NCBI RefSeq assembly: GCF_019279795.1
Contig: NC_056745.1
Span: 510,847,823 to 510,911,822 of the forward strand
Direction of reading: 5' to 3'
Source of the DNA: Protopterus annectens
Taxonomy: Eukaryota > Chordata > Ceratodontiformes > Protopteridae
Length of the DNA: 64,000 nt
Position 1 is the stretch's first letter, and every line of letters starts with the position of its first letter. The notes beneath the pieces are model-generated. The model made no database searches and was not told the DNA's origin. It saw only the letters and a list, made by a program, of their open reading frames with translations. Below are positions 32,855-44,153 of this stretch, piece by piece. Made by a program: the position numbers and the translations under genes.

Positions 32855-33800
32855 TTGAGCCAAAGGCTGCTCTTTCCCTTGAGACGAGAGCCAATTTGTA
32901 ATGACTAATAAAGGTATGAGGATTAGCCCAAGTTGCAGACAAACAAATATCATCCATGGAAGACCTGGATAAAAAAGCTGATGAAGTCACCATGGACCTG
33001 GCTGAATGGGCTATTAACAGCTTTCACAAGTCCAGACCAAACTGTTTATAGACAAAAGAAATGCAAACTGTCACCCACTCTGATAAGGTTAATTTTGAAA
33101 CTGGATGACCCAATCTGGTTTCTGAAAAGGATACAAATAATTGATATGATTCCCTAAACTTCTCCGATCTGTGTAGACAGAAGCATAATTGTCTGTGAAC
33201 ATTTAATAAATGCAAAATGTATTCATCTCTGTTTGAAAAATTTGGGAAGAATACAGGACAGTTTATAGTTTGATTAATGTTGGATCCTGACACCAACTTA
33301 GGAAGAAAGGAAGGGTTCATTCTTAAGAACATCCTATCCATATGAAAAATTAAATAGGGAGGCTTAGAAGATAAAGTCTGAAGTTCTGAAACTCTTCCAG
33401 CTGATGTTATGGCTATCAGAAATATAGTTTTCCAAGTCAAATATATCAATTCACATTTTGGAGCCGGTTCAAATGGTCCCAGAGTTAGGGCCTGTAATAT
33501 TAAATTCAGATCCCACGGTGGAGTAGGGTCCTTTGAGTAGAAAGGTTCCTTTTATACATACCTTAAAAGGACATGAAGAAGCCAGGGTAGAATTATCAAT
33601 TCCAATACAGAAACTGGAAATGGCTGCTAACTGAACCTTAACCATAGAAGGACTAGCCCCTTCACTAAAAATAGAAGTCGGGAATTCAAAAGGTTTAGGT
33701 ACTGGAGCTAAAAAAGGATCAATGTCTTGCTGCTGTGCCCAAAAGACAAACCTTTTCCATTGCTCTTGTAAAGATTTCTAGTGGAATGTTTGTGGGATGA
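32842..33800 (-). pseudogene. DIRS-D tyrosine recombinase region
   Basis: The minus-strand frame at 33024-33449 includes WKTIFLIAITSAGRVSELQ, matching the ITSARRVSEL catalytic segment of the sister copies. It continues with LLNVHRQLCFCLHRSEKFR. The last part of the gene lies beyond L1-1 at 28536-28606. Fossil, not intact. Confidence 0.7.
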
Positions 33801-35560
33801 CGAAAGAATGTGGCGGGCCGGGGAAGAGAGCTTGGGTTGTCTGGCTATCAACAGAATTGGAGACACCATGCGGTCAGTTTTAGGCCCAGGTTATCCAAGT
33901 GAGTAATGTTTGTTGGGTGAGACAGGAGGACTGGAATTGGATCCAGAATCCAAGCCTGGTAAACTACATGAGGCCAAAGGAAGGGAAAACAAATCTGTTG
34001 AGGCCAATAAGGGGCAATGAAGATGACTTTGCTCTTCAATCAGGATGCTATCTAGGAATGTGGAGATTAATGAAGTGGGGGGACAAGCATAGAGGAGACC
34101 TGGGGGCTAACCATGAAGGAGAACTTCTCCTGGTGACTCCCCTGGTGGAGGGATTAGGGCAAAGAACCTGCTCCACTTGTTGTTCAGGGGAGATTCAAAC
34201 AGGTCACAGCATGGTTGGCCTCATTGGCAGAATATCATTTCAGCAATATATTTGTTGAGACCAATCATGAGCTAGAAATTTGGACCTGCTCAACTTGTCT
34301 GCTATCACGTTAGATTTCCCGGTATGTGCATTGCTATCAGAAATTGATTTGAAGAGATCGCCCATTGCCATACTCTCATAGCTTCTCAACATAAGGAGTA
34401 AGATCTGGTTCCTTGTTTGTTGATGTACCATACTACAGACCTATTGTTCATTTGAATCTCAATAATTCCAGACGGAAGAGCGTCTTAGAATGCCTATAAT
34501 GCTAGAAGGAGTGCCTTCATCTCCAGAGCACTGATATGCATTTTGTCCTCCTTGGGGGACTGCATGCCTTGAACAGTCTTCCCCAAGAAATGCCCCCCCC
34601 CGATCTGGGAAGTGTCCATGGTCACTTTGTCCTTGGCCTGAGGGAGGATGAATGAATGACCTAGCAAATTTTGATCTGAGTTAATCCACCACCTAAGGTA
34701 TTTCTTGCAGGTCTGAGTTATGCTGATCTTGGTTGACATACATTGATGAAGAATGGACCACTGGGTCACTAATGCCCACTGAAGAATTCTCTTATGGAAT
34801 CTTGTTAGTAGAACTAAAACTAAGCTGCGGACATGGACCCCAACCCTCGGGTCTGTAAAATCATTCTGCTCACATGAATGAGTTTTGAAGAATTTTGTTG
34901 ACTTGAAAATGAATAGTTTGAACTCTTGACAAGGGGAGAGAAGCTGTCACTGACGTTGTGATTAAGGCCCCTATGAACTCTATCATCTGGGACAGTTGAA
35001 TATGAGATTTGCTGTGACTGATTGTAATTACTTGACTGGAGCAAACCTGAGTACACAGTCCCAAGCTACTATCAATAGATGCTTGGTAGAAGCAGTAATG
35101 AGCCAGTTGTTTAGATATGGAAACACCTGGAATCCCTGCAGTCTCAAGTGAGCTGCTACTACTGCCATAGATTTGCTGAACACCCTGGGGGCTGTGGTGA
35201 GGCCAAAGGGCAGTAGTAACTGGCTCCCAGCTGGATGCGTAGACATCTCCTGTACCTTCTGTTCATTTATTTGTGATAGTAGGCATTCTGGAGATCTAGC
35301 GAGCACATCAAGTCATCCTTGGGCAGAAAAGGCAAGATGGACTGAACTGTGACCATCCGGAATTTGGTGCGCTAAACCGACAGGTTCAGAATGCTGAGAT
35401 CCAAAATTAGTCTCCAGTCCCCTGTTTTCTTTGGCAATAAGAATCTTGAGTAAGTTACATATCCTTTCTGGTCTGAGGGGACCTCTTGGATGGCTCTTTT
35501 TTCCCCAACAGCTTTTGTATTTCCAGAGCTGCTGTTTTCCTCTGACTGGGTGGAACATCA
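33800..35560 (-). pseudogene. DIRS-D reverse transcriptase-RNase H region
   Basis: The minus-strand frame at 35028-35306 shows LLPFGLTTAPRVFSKSMAVV, an RT segment shared by all the DIRS copies here, followed by FPYLNNWL at the YLDDC position. RNase H-like remnants (ALEMKALLLAL, MVHQQTR) lie at 34400-34560. Fossil with several breaks. Confidence 0.7.
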
Positions 35561-37074
35561 GGAATTTTTTATAGTGACAGAGGCGGTAAGGAAAAAGGAA
35601 TTATATAACCTCTGGAAATAATCCTCTATATCCAAGTGTCTTTTGTAATGTCCAGCCCAGGCTCTCTGGTGCAGGCATAAGTGACCCTCGACTGCCTCCA
35701 GAGGTGGGCAATCGGGCGTCCTTTCAGGAGCACCAACAGGGTCCGTCAGAGAAAGAATCTCTGGACCCCTGGTTCTGCAGGCCTCCTCTGCCATGTGGGC
35801 GACATCTACCATTTGAGTTCCCCCTTTGCCCCTGGAGGAACTCTCCACGTGGATCATGGAATGGACCCTGGAATTTCCTGAACCGCATTTTCCGACCACC
35901 TCATTGTTTCCTCCAAAAGGTTCTTTGAGGAGTCAAAAAATGTATGCTTACTGCAGACAGGGTCTTACCATTTTATTCGCACCCGGAGAGTGTGTCTTTA
36001 TGGGCTGAATAACAAACTTCCATCAAAAGGAGCACTGACGAAGGATGACTTGAAGGACTTTGCAAAATCACACAGATGCATCCAGGCATGCCTCCTGATG
36101 GAAATGCCTGAACCTGCTGCTCTTAAGGCTCCTTCAGATGCACGTGAAATAAGCCTCATGGATGAGTTTGAAATAGATTGAAGGGTCACCAGCTATGAAG
36201 CAATAAAATACTCTGCTTCATAACTACTGGCCTTCAGAGAGATTTTGAAAGTTCCTTGATCAAATCCCTCTGTAATCTGGTGAAGCATGCCAAGTAATTC
36301 AGGGACCTGAGTGCAAAGGTCTGTGAGGCATACACACACTTCCCAAACCTGTCTAGCACCCTAGACTCCCTGTTAGTGGGATGAACAGAAGAACCCTATT
36401 CTGTGAGTTCTTTCTTGATGGCTGTCACTACAACCATAGAATCCACTGGCACTCCTTTGTTCCAAAATTCCCTTCCCTTTGGTGATGCTAGGATCCAAGC
36501 TGTTCTCTTTGGGGATCAGGTCAACAGAATCACCCACTAAGAGATCAAATCAATGAGCTTATCAGCAGGCGGAGTCACCCAGGAATTAGATGGACCAGTA
36601 CCAAATGCCTCCTCTTGAGAAGGGTTATCGGTAGACCAACTACACCTTTGTTTAAGGATCTCTAAAATGTCTTTGAATGAAACATCATCAGGCGGTGATC
36701 TTGGGGACCCTTCCCCTTTATCAAAATTGGTATTCTCTTTGACTTCTGAGGGGAGTCCAGCTGCTTCTCTTGTACTTCTTTTTCCTTAGAGCTTCTTCAG
36801 TGAAATGTTCTGGAGAAGCATAAGAAATAATTATTCCCTGGCCTGTTGGGTAGCCTGGAAACTTTGGGCTGGCTGCTCCTGTGGAGTAGAATGTTGAGGC
36901 TCACAACACAAAGACATCCGAGATCCACAGGAAAGATCCAAGGAAGGGAGGAGCCATCTGATCTCTAGAAGAGAATACTCTCTCTATTACCTCAAAGGCA
37001 GAATGCACCAGAGAGTAGGATACCATTGGAGCCAAGAAGGCATGCTTCTGGACCAATGGCTCCCTCTGACCTGA
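35560..37074 (-). pseudogene. DIRS-D Gag-like region (cut off by L1-2)
   Basis: The sequence parallels DIRS-A 4150-5600 on the minus strand. Shared features are the short peptide ISNSSMRLISRASEGALRAA (36100-36185; DIRS-A has LLNSSMRLISYAADGVG at 4630-4680) and acidic/Ser-rich stretches near 36600-36780. The N-terminal part is absent. Fossil. Confidence 0.6.
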
Positions 37075-37437
37075 AGACACTTTGCCCTGATAAAACTGTG
37101 GCAGAAGGAAACAGTAGAGTATTTGTGGAAAATGATTACTCACTGTACACCAGGCAGAAGAGAAGTACACTTATTCCACTAATCAGGGAATGTCGAGAAG
37201 CAGATGTGAGATTCAAGCTGCTGTACCCACCTATTTTCAGAATGCATTTTTTTGATGCAGAGCATGCTAAGGAGAAAATACAAAAGTTTGCTCAACAAAA
37301 AGTGAGTTATCAAATAGAAGGAGACTCTGCTTCTTGTTCTTCTGGTAATAAAGACCACAGAAAGACTGTGCCACTGAAACCTTTTCAATGTTTCAATGGA
37401 AAATGTTTGAGACAGAAAAAAAGCAAGAGAGTTGACT
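37075..37437 (+). pseudogene. L1-2 ORF1, C-terminal fragment
   Basis: The plus-strand frame gives DYSLYTRQKRSTLIPLIREC followed by READVRFKLLYPPIFRM. This resembles the C-terminal domain of L1 ORF1 proteins (RNA-binding chaperone), with the family's typical KR...PL...LR pattern. L1-3 carries the same segment at about 54485-54600. The start lies beyond the truncation point, so no initiation codon is preserved. The reading is open to a stop at 37437-37439. Confidence 0.7.
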
Positions 37438-38640
37438 AGAACTGAGAGTATGTTGGAAATGAAACAGCAACTAGATTTGGGAGATTGAGATAAAGAATAA
37501 AACCAGTAACTCAAAAACTGACAAATAAATGTGAGATTAGAAAGCATTAGTTATATTTGTGAAACATGGACACAACAAGAAAACATGGGAATACTGGACT
37601 TTTTGACTTTGTTAAGCTTGTTGGGGACTATAAAGCATATGCCCTACTTCATGTCATTAATGTTTGGAAGAAAAGTTAGGAGAGGGGAAGAGGAGGGAGA
37701 GAGTTAACTTTAAGCAAAACAAAATTTTGTTAACAGTAGTACTTCTATAATGCATGATATAATCTGCACGCTATAATGTAAAGTTTTCGCAGTTATTTTC
37801 AAGTGTAATGGGGATACTAAAATAAACAGGTGCTCCTGTTTTTCCCTTTTTTTTCTCTTTTTCCTTGTTCAGTTTTAAGAATTGTAGGCACTGCAATGTT
37901 AAAAAGAAAGTTCTGGTCAAAAGAGCATGATGCAAGAACAATCAGTGTGCTTTTTCTCATTCTTGAATAGGGGAATGACTGGATTAAGGCCTTTGGCTTG
38001 ATCTAACAAGATTTAACAGGAAAAAAAAAAAAACAAATAAAAAAGAACATTTAATATAAGCAGCTATCCCTAGCAATAAATGGTTGTAGAAGCAATTCTG
38101 TATCTGGTTCTCATGTCTCCATGGAGACAATCAGATAAAGAGCAATAAAAACAGAACACTTTTTTCATTAATGGCTAGGAGATAATGTTTTCTGAAAGCA
38201 TTCAAGTATTTTCCCAATCTGGGACAGCAATAAAGATAAGACAAAAACAGACAACACTTAGTAGAACCACAGGGTCTACCACGTGTCTTAGCATGGATAA
38301 TCTTTTCTTTTAGTTTAACCAAAGTCTGTGAGTGTGCCTGTTAGTTTGCAACAGTTGCTCCTACAAGGTGGGTAAAACTTCAATATTTTGAAGATGCACA
38401 TACTTTTGTTAGTATTAAGTTAATTGGTTTTAGGGGTGTATAGGGGGTGTGTGTGTGTTTTTTTGTTTGAGAGATTTTAATAAAACAAAGTTTTGTATGA
38501 TATGACATGGGCCCAAATGGATATGACAAGAAACTACATAAAAGATCAACCTGCCAAACAGTGCATGCGTACAACACAAAATCTGGAACTAGGTACTTAA
38601 TTACTTATAAATGATGGGAATAACAACTTTTTAACAATGA

Positions 38641-40943
38641 TGCTTTCTATATTATCTTTAAATGTTAGTGGTCTGATAGAGATATACAAAAAAGAAAGAG
38701 CAGTGAACTATATTAATAAATGTAGAGTATAAATACCTAGTTAAATAGTTATAGTTATAGGAGACACATTTGGAAAGAACTAAACATGTGAATTTGTTAA
38801 GCAACTGTTTTTTGATAACTCCAGAGCACAAAAACTTTGAGCACAACAACTCTGGCAGCATAAAGTAGAAAGGGCTGTTACCAAGCTTAGGGAACCTATA
38901 ACAAGGAGGATATCAAGAGATCCTGTAGAGGTACTAGAAATATTTTGGAAATTTTATTAAAGTCTGTTTAAGGCAGAGAAATGTGGATTCCAAGAATATG
39001 TACAAATGGAAATGTTTATGAAGAATTAAACATGCTAAGGTTAGAAGTAAATAAGGGTGAATTACTAACAGGATAAGAGGAGAACAGATAAAAATGGTGA
39101 TGTATAATCAATCCACAGGAAAGTCCCCAGGAATAGGTGGTATTCCTGTGAAGTTTGGAAGATAGAAAGGAAAAAGCTGATAATCCTGGAAGAAAGTGGC
39201 AGTTGCTGTAATACCTAAAAGAGGGCAAAGACTCATCAGATCCAGCTTACAATTATGGGTTGGGAGGGTGGACTAATGGTTAAGGTGTTTGCCTTACAAA
39301 CACAAGGTGCAGGGTTTGAATCTCACAAGGGATAACTGGCTAGGGTTAAAATGGCTCGCAAGGGCAGTTAGCTTAGTACTAACCTATGAACCAATCCTAA
39401 ACTATGATTTTAAAGTGTATATGCCTATAATGCCTAAAAAAATGGCAAACTTGATACCAAAATGGATAGACATGGATCAATGTGGTTTTGTGGAGGGGAG
39501 GCAAACATTTGATAATATTAACAGAACAATACTGATCCAGAAGGAAGCAGAATATGAGGAAATACCACTGTTGTTGGTGTGTCGTGATGTAGAGAAAGCA
39601 TTTTACAGAGTAAACAATGTGTTTATGAGTAGGGCAATGGAAGCATTTATATTCCTGATAAAATGATAAGGTTGATTAATAGGACATATTGGTGGATCTT
39701 GATGCAGAGAAAGCATTTCATGGAGTAAGCTGTGTATTTATGAGCAGGGTAATGGAAGCATTTACATTGCCTGATAAAATATTGAAGTTGATTAGCAGGG
39801 CATATGAGGGATCGGCAGAGAAAATTAAAGTGGGTGGGTTCCTCTCTGATAATTTCTGTTTGAGCACAGGAACCAGGCAGGGGTGTCCTCTTTTCCCTTT
39901 GTTATTTACATTATATTTAGAACCATTAGCAAAGAAAATAAGAGACTCAGAAATTTAAGGATATAACTGGTATGGTAGTCAAGAAAAGCTGGCTCTATTT
40001 GCAGATGATATTATTTTATAAATGATAAAACCAGAAAATGACATTACAGTGTTATGGACCATTTTAAAAGTTTCAAATTTTTCAGGATACAAAATTAATG
40101 TAGCTAAACAAAGGCAATAGCTATAAATTTTGTATCCACTCAAGAATTGGTTCAGCAATATCCATATTTATGGGACATCAAAAATGAAGTACTTGGGAGT
40201 ATGGATTAAAAGGATTCTGCTGTGGAAGCTAAGGATATGTGGGAAGAGAATAAACAAAAGATAATACAAAAAGTGAGAAAGTGGAAGCTCTGTTCTATGG
40301 ATACGGTTAAATGTTTCTAGTCCCTTTAATTTTATACACAGGTGAGCCACATTTTTATCAACCAGAGGAGAAGTTGTGGATAGCAATTAATAAAGAGCTG
40401 AAGGATTTTATCTGTGAAGGGAAGAAATCATCAACAATCAAGTGTGATAAGCTGATTCTTCTAATAGAACAAGGTGGTTTAGGATTACCTAATTTGAAGG
40501 GGTATTTCAGAGCTACACAGTTAAGGCACCTATGCATAGCAAATGCATAAACCTATAATTCAAAGTGGAAAGGAATGATGGTGAAATGGGGGAAGACGAA
40601 GAAACAAGGAGAGACTCCAATTTTGCATGCAGATCCTTAAGGAGAAGAACAATAACCTTACAGAATCCTATAATAATAAAGTATTCTAAGAACTAAGTGA
40701 ACACAGGAATGGGGAAAGGAGATTCTGGCAATAGGGAGGACTGCAATTAGGCATACAGACAATAAGCAAGAGTGGGCTGGAATTTATTGGAGAAAACTGG
40801 CAGAACAACTAAGGTATTGGGTGCAAATAATTAGAAGGGGAACGGTAACAGAATGGGAAGAGGCTAAGAGTGTATTTGGACTGCAAGCTAGAGATTGCCC
40901 TCCCTTTCAAGGACTGATATCAGGGTATAGGGAAAGAGAAAAA
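38641..40943 (+). pseudogene. L1-2 ORF2, upstream part (deleted endonuclease, reverse transcriptase)
   Basis: It starts MLSILSLNVSGL, the L1 ORF2 start, then loses most of the endonuclease by internal deletion. The RT appears as LIPKWIDMDQCGFVEGRQT (about 39452-39505) and CLSTGTRQGCPLFPLLFTLY (about 39860-39920). A LALFADDIIL-like block follows at about 39990-40020, with FADD intact, and then the KDFICEGK segment at 40400-40430. Several stops and frameshifts are present, and a duplicated segment of about 90 bases repeats FYRVNNVFMSRAMEAF (39600-39650 and about 39710-39760). Confidence 0.75.
39254..39392 (+). mobile_element. tRNA-derived SINE with CR1-like 3' tail, inserted in L1-2
   Basis: The head resembles a tRNA with a pol III A box (GGACTAATGGTTAAGG) and B box (GGGTTTGAATCTC) about 30 bases apart. 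After a short body it ends GGGCAGTTAGCTTAGTACTAA then CCTATGAACC, which closely matches the 3' end of the CR1 LINE at 21286-21325. L1-1 and L1-3 lack the block at the equivalent place. A CAAT on each side may be a short target duplication. Its reverse transcription was probably supplied by the CR1 LINE. Confidence 0.75.
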
Positions 40944-41160
40944 GTACAGTTTTGTACCTGCCATAAATGTAGATGTTCGAGTGTTCACCCTGCTGCAGTC
41001 ATCACACTTGGGTTATCCTGTCGTCAGGCGGTCCCGCAGTCGGCTGGATTTCCAAAGTCTTGGTCCGACGTCGGTTGCTGTTGCCTCATCCCTGACGTCA
41101 GTGTGCCAGGGGTACATATACTGCAACCAACACCATTTTCTTCAGTTTTTCTTGCCCCAG
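40944..41160 (+). repeat. DIRS-E left inverted terminal repeat
   Basis: It starts AGTACAGTTTTGTACCTGCC and contains TGACGTCA at 41093-41100 and a TATA-like GTACATATA at 41112-41120. It is the inverted copy of 46095-46310. Confidence 0.88.
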
Positions 41161-41324
41161 ATGTCAGGTGCCCCCAAAAAGGTGATCAAAATTAGTACCA
41201 AATGGTGTGAACACTGCACAAACACAAAATCCCTTCAGCTATAAGCAAATACATCAGTAAGGCATAGCAGAGATTTATCCAGAAGATCAGAGGGGTTGGA
41301 GGGAGGGTAATCTGGACTGCAGCA

Positions 41325-41415
41325 GGGTGAACACTCGAACATCTACATTTATGGTAAGTACAAAACTGTACTATGTTCATCGTGTTACCCTGCTGCAGTC
41401 ATTACACTTGGGTTG
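41325..41415. repeat. DIRS-E internal complementary region
   Basis: Complements of the left end (CATTTATGGTAAGTACAAAA) and of the right end (TGTTCATCGTGTTACCCTGC) are joined through CTGTACTATG. This shows that the circular junction reads GAACAT/AGTACAG. Confidence 0.88.
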
Positions 41416-41454
41416 AGTCCCAAAGCTAAGGAAGGGTGGAAGTATCATAGAGGG

Positions 41455-42440
41455 TTAGTGGAGGCTGGTAGCTGTTGCCCTGGTAGAGTGGGATCTAATG
41501 GTAGGAGGAACTGGTTTCCCATGATGGGTATAACAGAACCGTATGCAATGGCCTATCCATTTAGAAATGGTTTGTTTGGATATAGCCCTCCCTAGAGAAG
41601 TTGTAGCATAGGATACAAAGAGCTGGTCAGTTTTTCTGAAAGCCTTAGTTTTGTCCAAGTAGTAACGAAGCTGCCTGTGAATGTCCAAGGAATGCAAGAG
41701 TCTCTCACCTTTGTTCTGTGGATTGGGAAAGAAAGTTGCTAGATGGATGGTTTGATTTAAAGCTACACTGGAAACCACCTTAGGCATGAAGGAAGGATTA
41801 GTTCGTAGAGAAACTCTGTCTTGATGAAAAATGAGGAAAGGTTCCACTGCCATTAGTGCCTGTAATTCTGAGACTCTCCTAGCAGAAGTTATTGCCAGGA
41901 GCAGGGCAGTCTTCCAAGATAGGAACTGAATGTCTGCAGAGAAAGCTGGTTCAAAGAGAGGTAACGTTAGTTTTTCCAGAACAAAGTTGAGGTCCCATGT
42001 TGGTGTAGGAGCTCTTCTAGGTGATCTAATGTTTTTTGCCCCTCTGTGGAACTGCTTTAGAAGAGGATGTGAAAATAAAGGTGGATTTGTGTCATAGTAA
42101 GCTGAAATAGCTGAAGCATGGATTTTAATTGTGGAGAAGGAAAGCCCTTTGTGCAACATCTCTGCTAAATACTGCAGAATGTGAGGCATATGAGACTGAG
42201 TAGTGTCTTGGCCTTTAGCTTGGTTCCAGGCAGAAAACCTTTTCCATTTGTCCGAGTAAGCCTTCCTGGTGCTTGGCCTCCTGGCTTCCAAAATAACATC
42301 CAGAACTGCTTGTGAAAGAGGGGCTGGTTGGATGTTTAAAAGATCTGCCATGCAGCCAGGTTTAAGGTTTTTAGCTGGCTGTGTAGAATCTGTTTGTTTT
42401 GCTGCGTGAGCAAATGAGGTATTTGAGGCAATATCCATGG
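41455..42440 (-). pseudogene. DIRS-E tyrosine recombinase
   Basis: The minus-strand frame contains the full set of recombinase landmarks: RRPSTRKAYSDKWKRF (core-binding domain, about 42230-42280), ITSARRVSELQAL (first catalytic arginine, about 41855-41895), LDIHRQLRYYL, and RSHSTRATATS (HxxR, near 41455-41490). The frame overlaps the end of the RT-RNase H reading, as is common in DIRS elements. The enzyme would integrate the circular DNA. The last segment toward the internal complementary region is not in the same frame, so the copy is counted as broken. Confidence 0.8.
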
Positions 42441-44150
42441 TGGGCTGTGAGCCATATTCTTCAATAACAGGTACCAGTGCTGGCGTGGCCAGTCTGGGGC
42501 TATGAGAATCAGTAGAGGCTTCTCCTTTTTGACCTTCAAAAGAACCTTTGCGAGAAGAGGTAATGGAGGAAAGGCATATGCTGTCAAGTTTTTCCAACTG
42601 AAGGAGAGAGCGTCCACTTTCCAAGCTTGATGGTGGAATGTCCTTGTACAATATTTTGTCAGTTGGTAGTTTTGAGGACTGGCAAACAGGTCTATATTTG
42701 GTAGGCCCCATTTTTGAGTTATTGTAAATGTTTGTGGGTCTAGCTTCCACTCGTGGGGATCTTTGATGTTTCTGCTTAGGTCGTCTGCCAATGTGTTTTT
42801 CTGTCCTGGCAGGAATTGAGCTTGTAACTGGACTTGGTAGGCCAGAGCTGTGTTCCATAAGATTATTGCTTGCCTGCAAAGAGGGTAGGAATGTGTGCCC
42901 CCTTGTTTATTTATGTACCACATTACTGTGGTGTTGTCCGTCTTTATTGCCAGTTGTCCTGGATGTAGTAGATCCTTGAAGGCTGTCAGAGCTTTCTGTA
43001 CACCTAGCATCTCTTTTTGATTTATGTGCAGTTTTCTTTGTTCTGCAGTCCATAGGCCTTGAATGCATTGCCCTGCCATGTGTGCCCCCCAGGCAAAGTC
43101 TGAAGCATCTGTTGTGATAGTTTGCCTGGTTGGGAGCATGGTGAAAGGCTGACCCTTGTTGAGGTGACATGCCTGTGCCCACCATAGAAATTCCTGTTGA
43201 AGGCAGGGAATGAGAGATATCACTGTGTCCAAGCTGTGGCTGTGTTGAGACCATACACTTTTTAGGTACCACTGTAATTTCCTCATATGCAGTTTTGCAA
43301 ATGGTATTATCAGAATGCAAGATGCCATGAAGCCCAAAGCCTGAAGAATTTTTCTTGCAGTTAATTGGGTCTTTGTTGCCATTGCCTTGAAATATTGAGT
43401 CAGTTGTAGTTGCTTGTCTGGTGTAAGATAAGCCTTCTGGGCCGTTGTGTCCAAGCTGGCACCCAGGAATGTCATTTTTTGTGAGGGTACTAGTTTTGAC
43501 TTCTTTTCGTTTACTGTGTACCCCAGACAATTTAGTAGATGCTTCACAAAAGTCAGATGATGTAAGAGAATGTCTTTTCTTTCTGCTTGGATGAGGCAGT
43601 CGTCCAGGTATGGATATATTTGAATTCCTCTGTCTGCAGTATGCAATTACTGGTGCCAGGCATTTTGTGAAAACTCTGGGCGCAGTAAATAAGCCAAAGG
43701 GCAGTGCAGAGAATTGGTAGTGTGTTGAACCTGCAATGAAACGAAGGTATCTTCTGCAACTTTGTCTGATAGGGACATGCAGGTATGCCTCCTTGAGGTC
43801 CAACATTACCAGCCATGATTCCTTGCCCAACATGGAAAGTAGCTACTGTAGTGTTAGCATCTTGAATTTTGGGACTTGTAAGTGTTTAGAATTGAAAGGT
43901 CCAGAATTGGTCTCCAAGCATTGTCCTTTCTGGGTACTAGAAAGAGCCTTGAGTAAAATCCTTGGCCTTGCTCTTGAATTGGTACCCGTTGAATGACTCT
44001 CATAGCCATGAGAGCTGTAATTTTTTTTTGAGCCTCTGCCCTTTGATTTAGTTGCAGGTTTGGCATTCCTCTTTACAGTGGCAAGGTGTGAAAGTGGAAT
44101 CTGTATCCTCGTGAAATTATGTCTAGGACCCATTTGTCCTTTGTGACCAT
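42336..44150 (-). pseudogene. DIRS-E reverse transcriptase-RNase H
   Basis: It shows RLFLVPRKDNAWRPILDLS (about 43895-43955), MLDLKEAYLHVPIRQS (about 43755-43805), IYPYLDDCLIQ (about 43590-43625, YxDD box), the RNase H start TTDASDFAWGAH (about 43085-43120) and KTDNTTVMWYINKQGGTHS (about 42895-42955). An APDWPRQHWY segment ends the reading near 42490. The protein would copy the element RNA and remove the template. One or two breaks are present. Confidence 0.82.
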
Positions 44151-44153
44151 GCA

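Larger units (their letters stand above)
27774..37074 (-). mobile_element. DIRS-D: DIRS-type retrotransposon lacking its right end
   Basis: The left terminal repeat (from about 27774, GTTATGTACTCACCATAA) and the internal complementary region (about 28440-28535) are variants of those in DIRS-A, so the two belong to one lineage. Gene order on the minus strand is the usual one. A MITE and L1-1 are inserted in it. At about 37075 the Gag-like region is cut off by the 5'-truncated end of L1-2, and no right terminal repeat was found after L1-2 ends. It is old and broken, with many breaks. Confidence 0.8.
37075..40943 (+). mobile_element. L1-2: 5'-truncated L1 LINE, left part
   Basis: It begins in the C-terminal third of ORF1 and runs through a spacer of about 1.2 kb into ORF2. 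A SINE is inserted at 39254-39392. DIRS-E splits the copy at 40943/46311 and it resumes to 47256. Part of the endonuclease is deleted: near 38765-38810 the reading passes from its first block directly to the later QLFFDNSRAQKL segment. It abuts DIRS-D at its truncated 5' end. Confidence 0.85.

Noticed and set aside
39260-39335. Possible tRNA gene (A and B box)
   Set aside because: Followed by a SINE body and a CR1-like tail and inserted within an L1. The arms do not form a full cloverleaf by eye, so it is a SINE head and not a tRNA gene.
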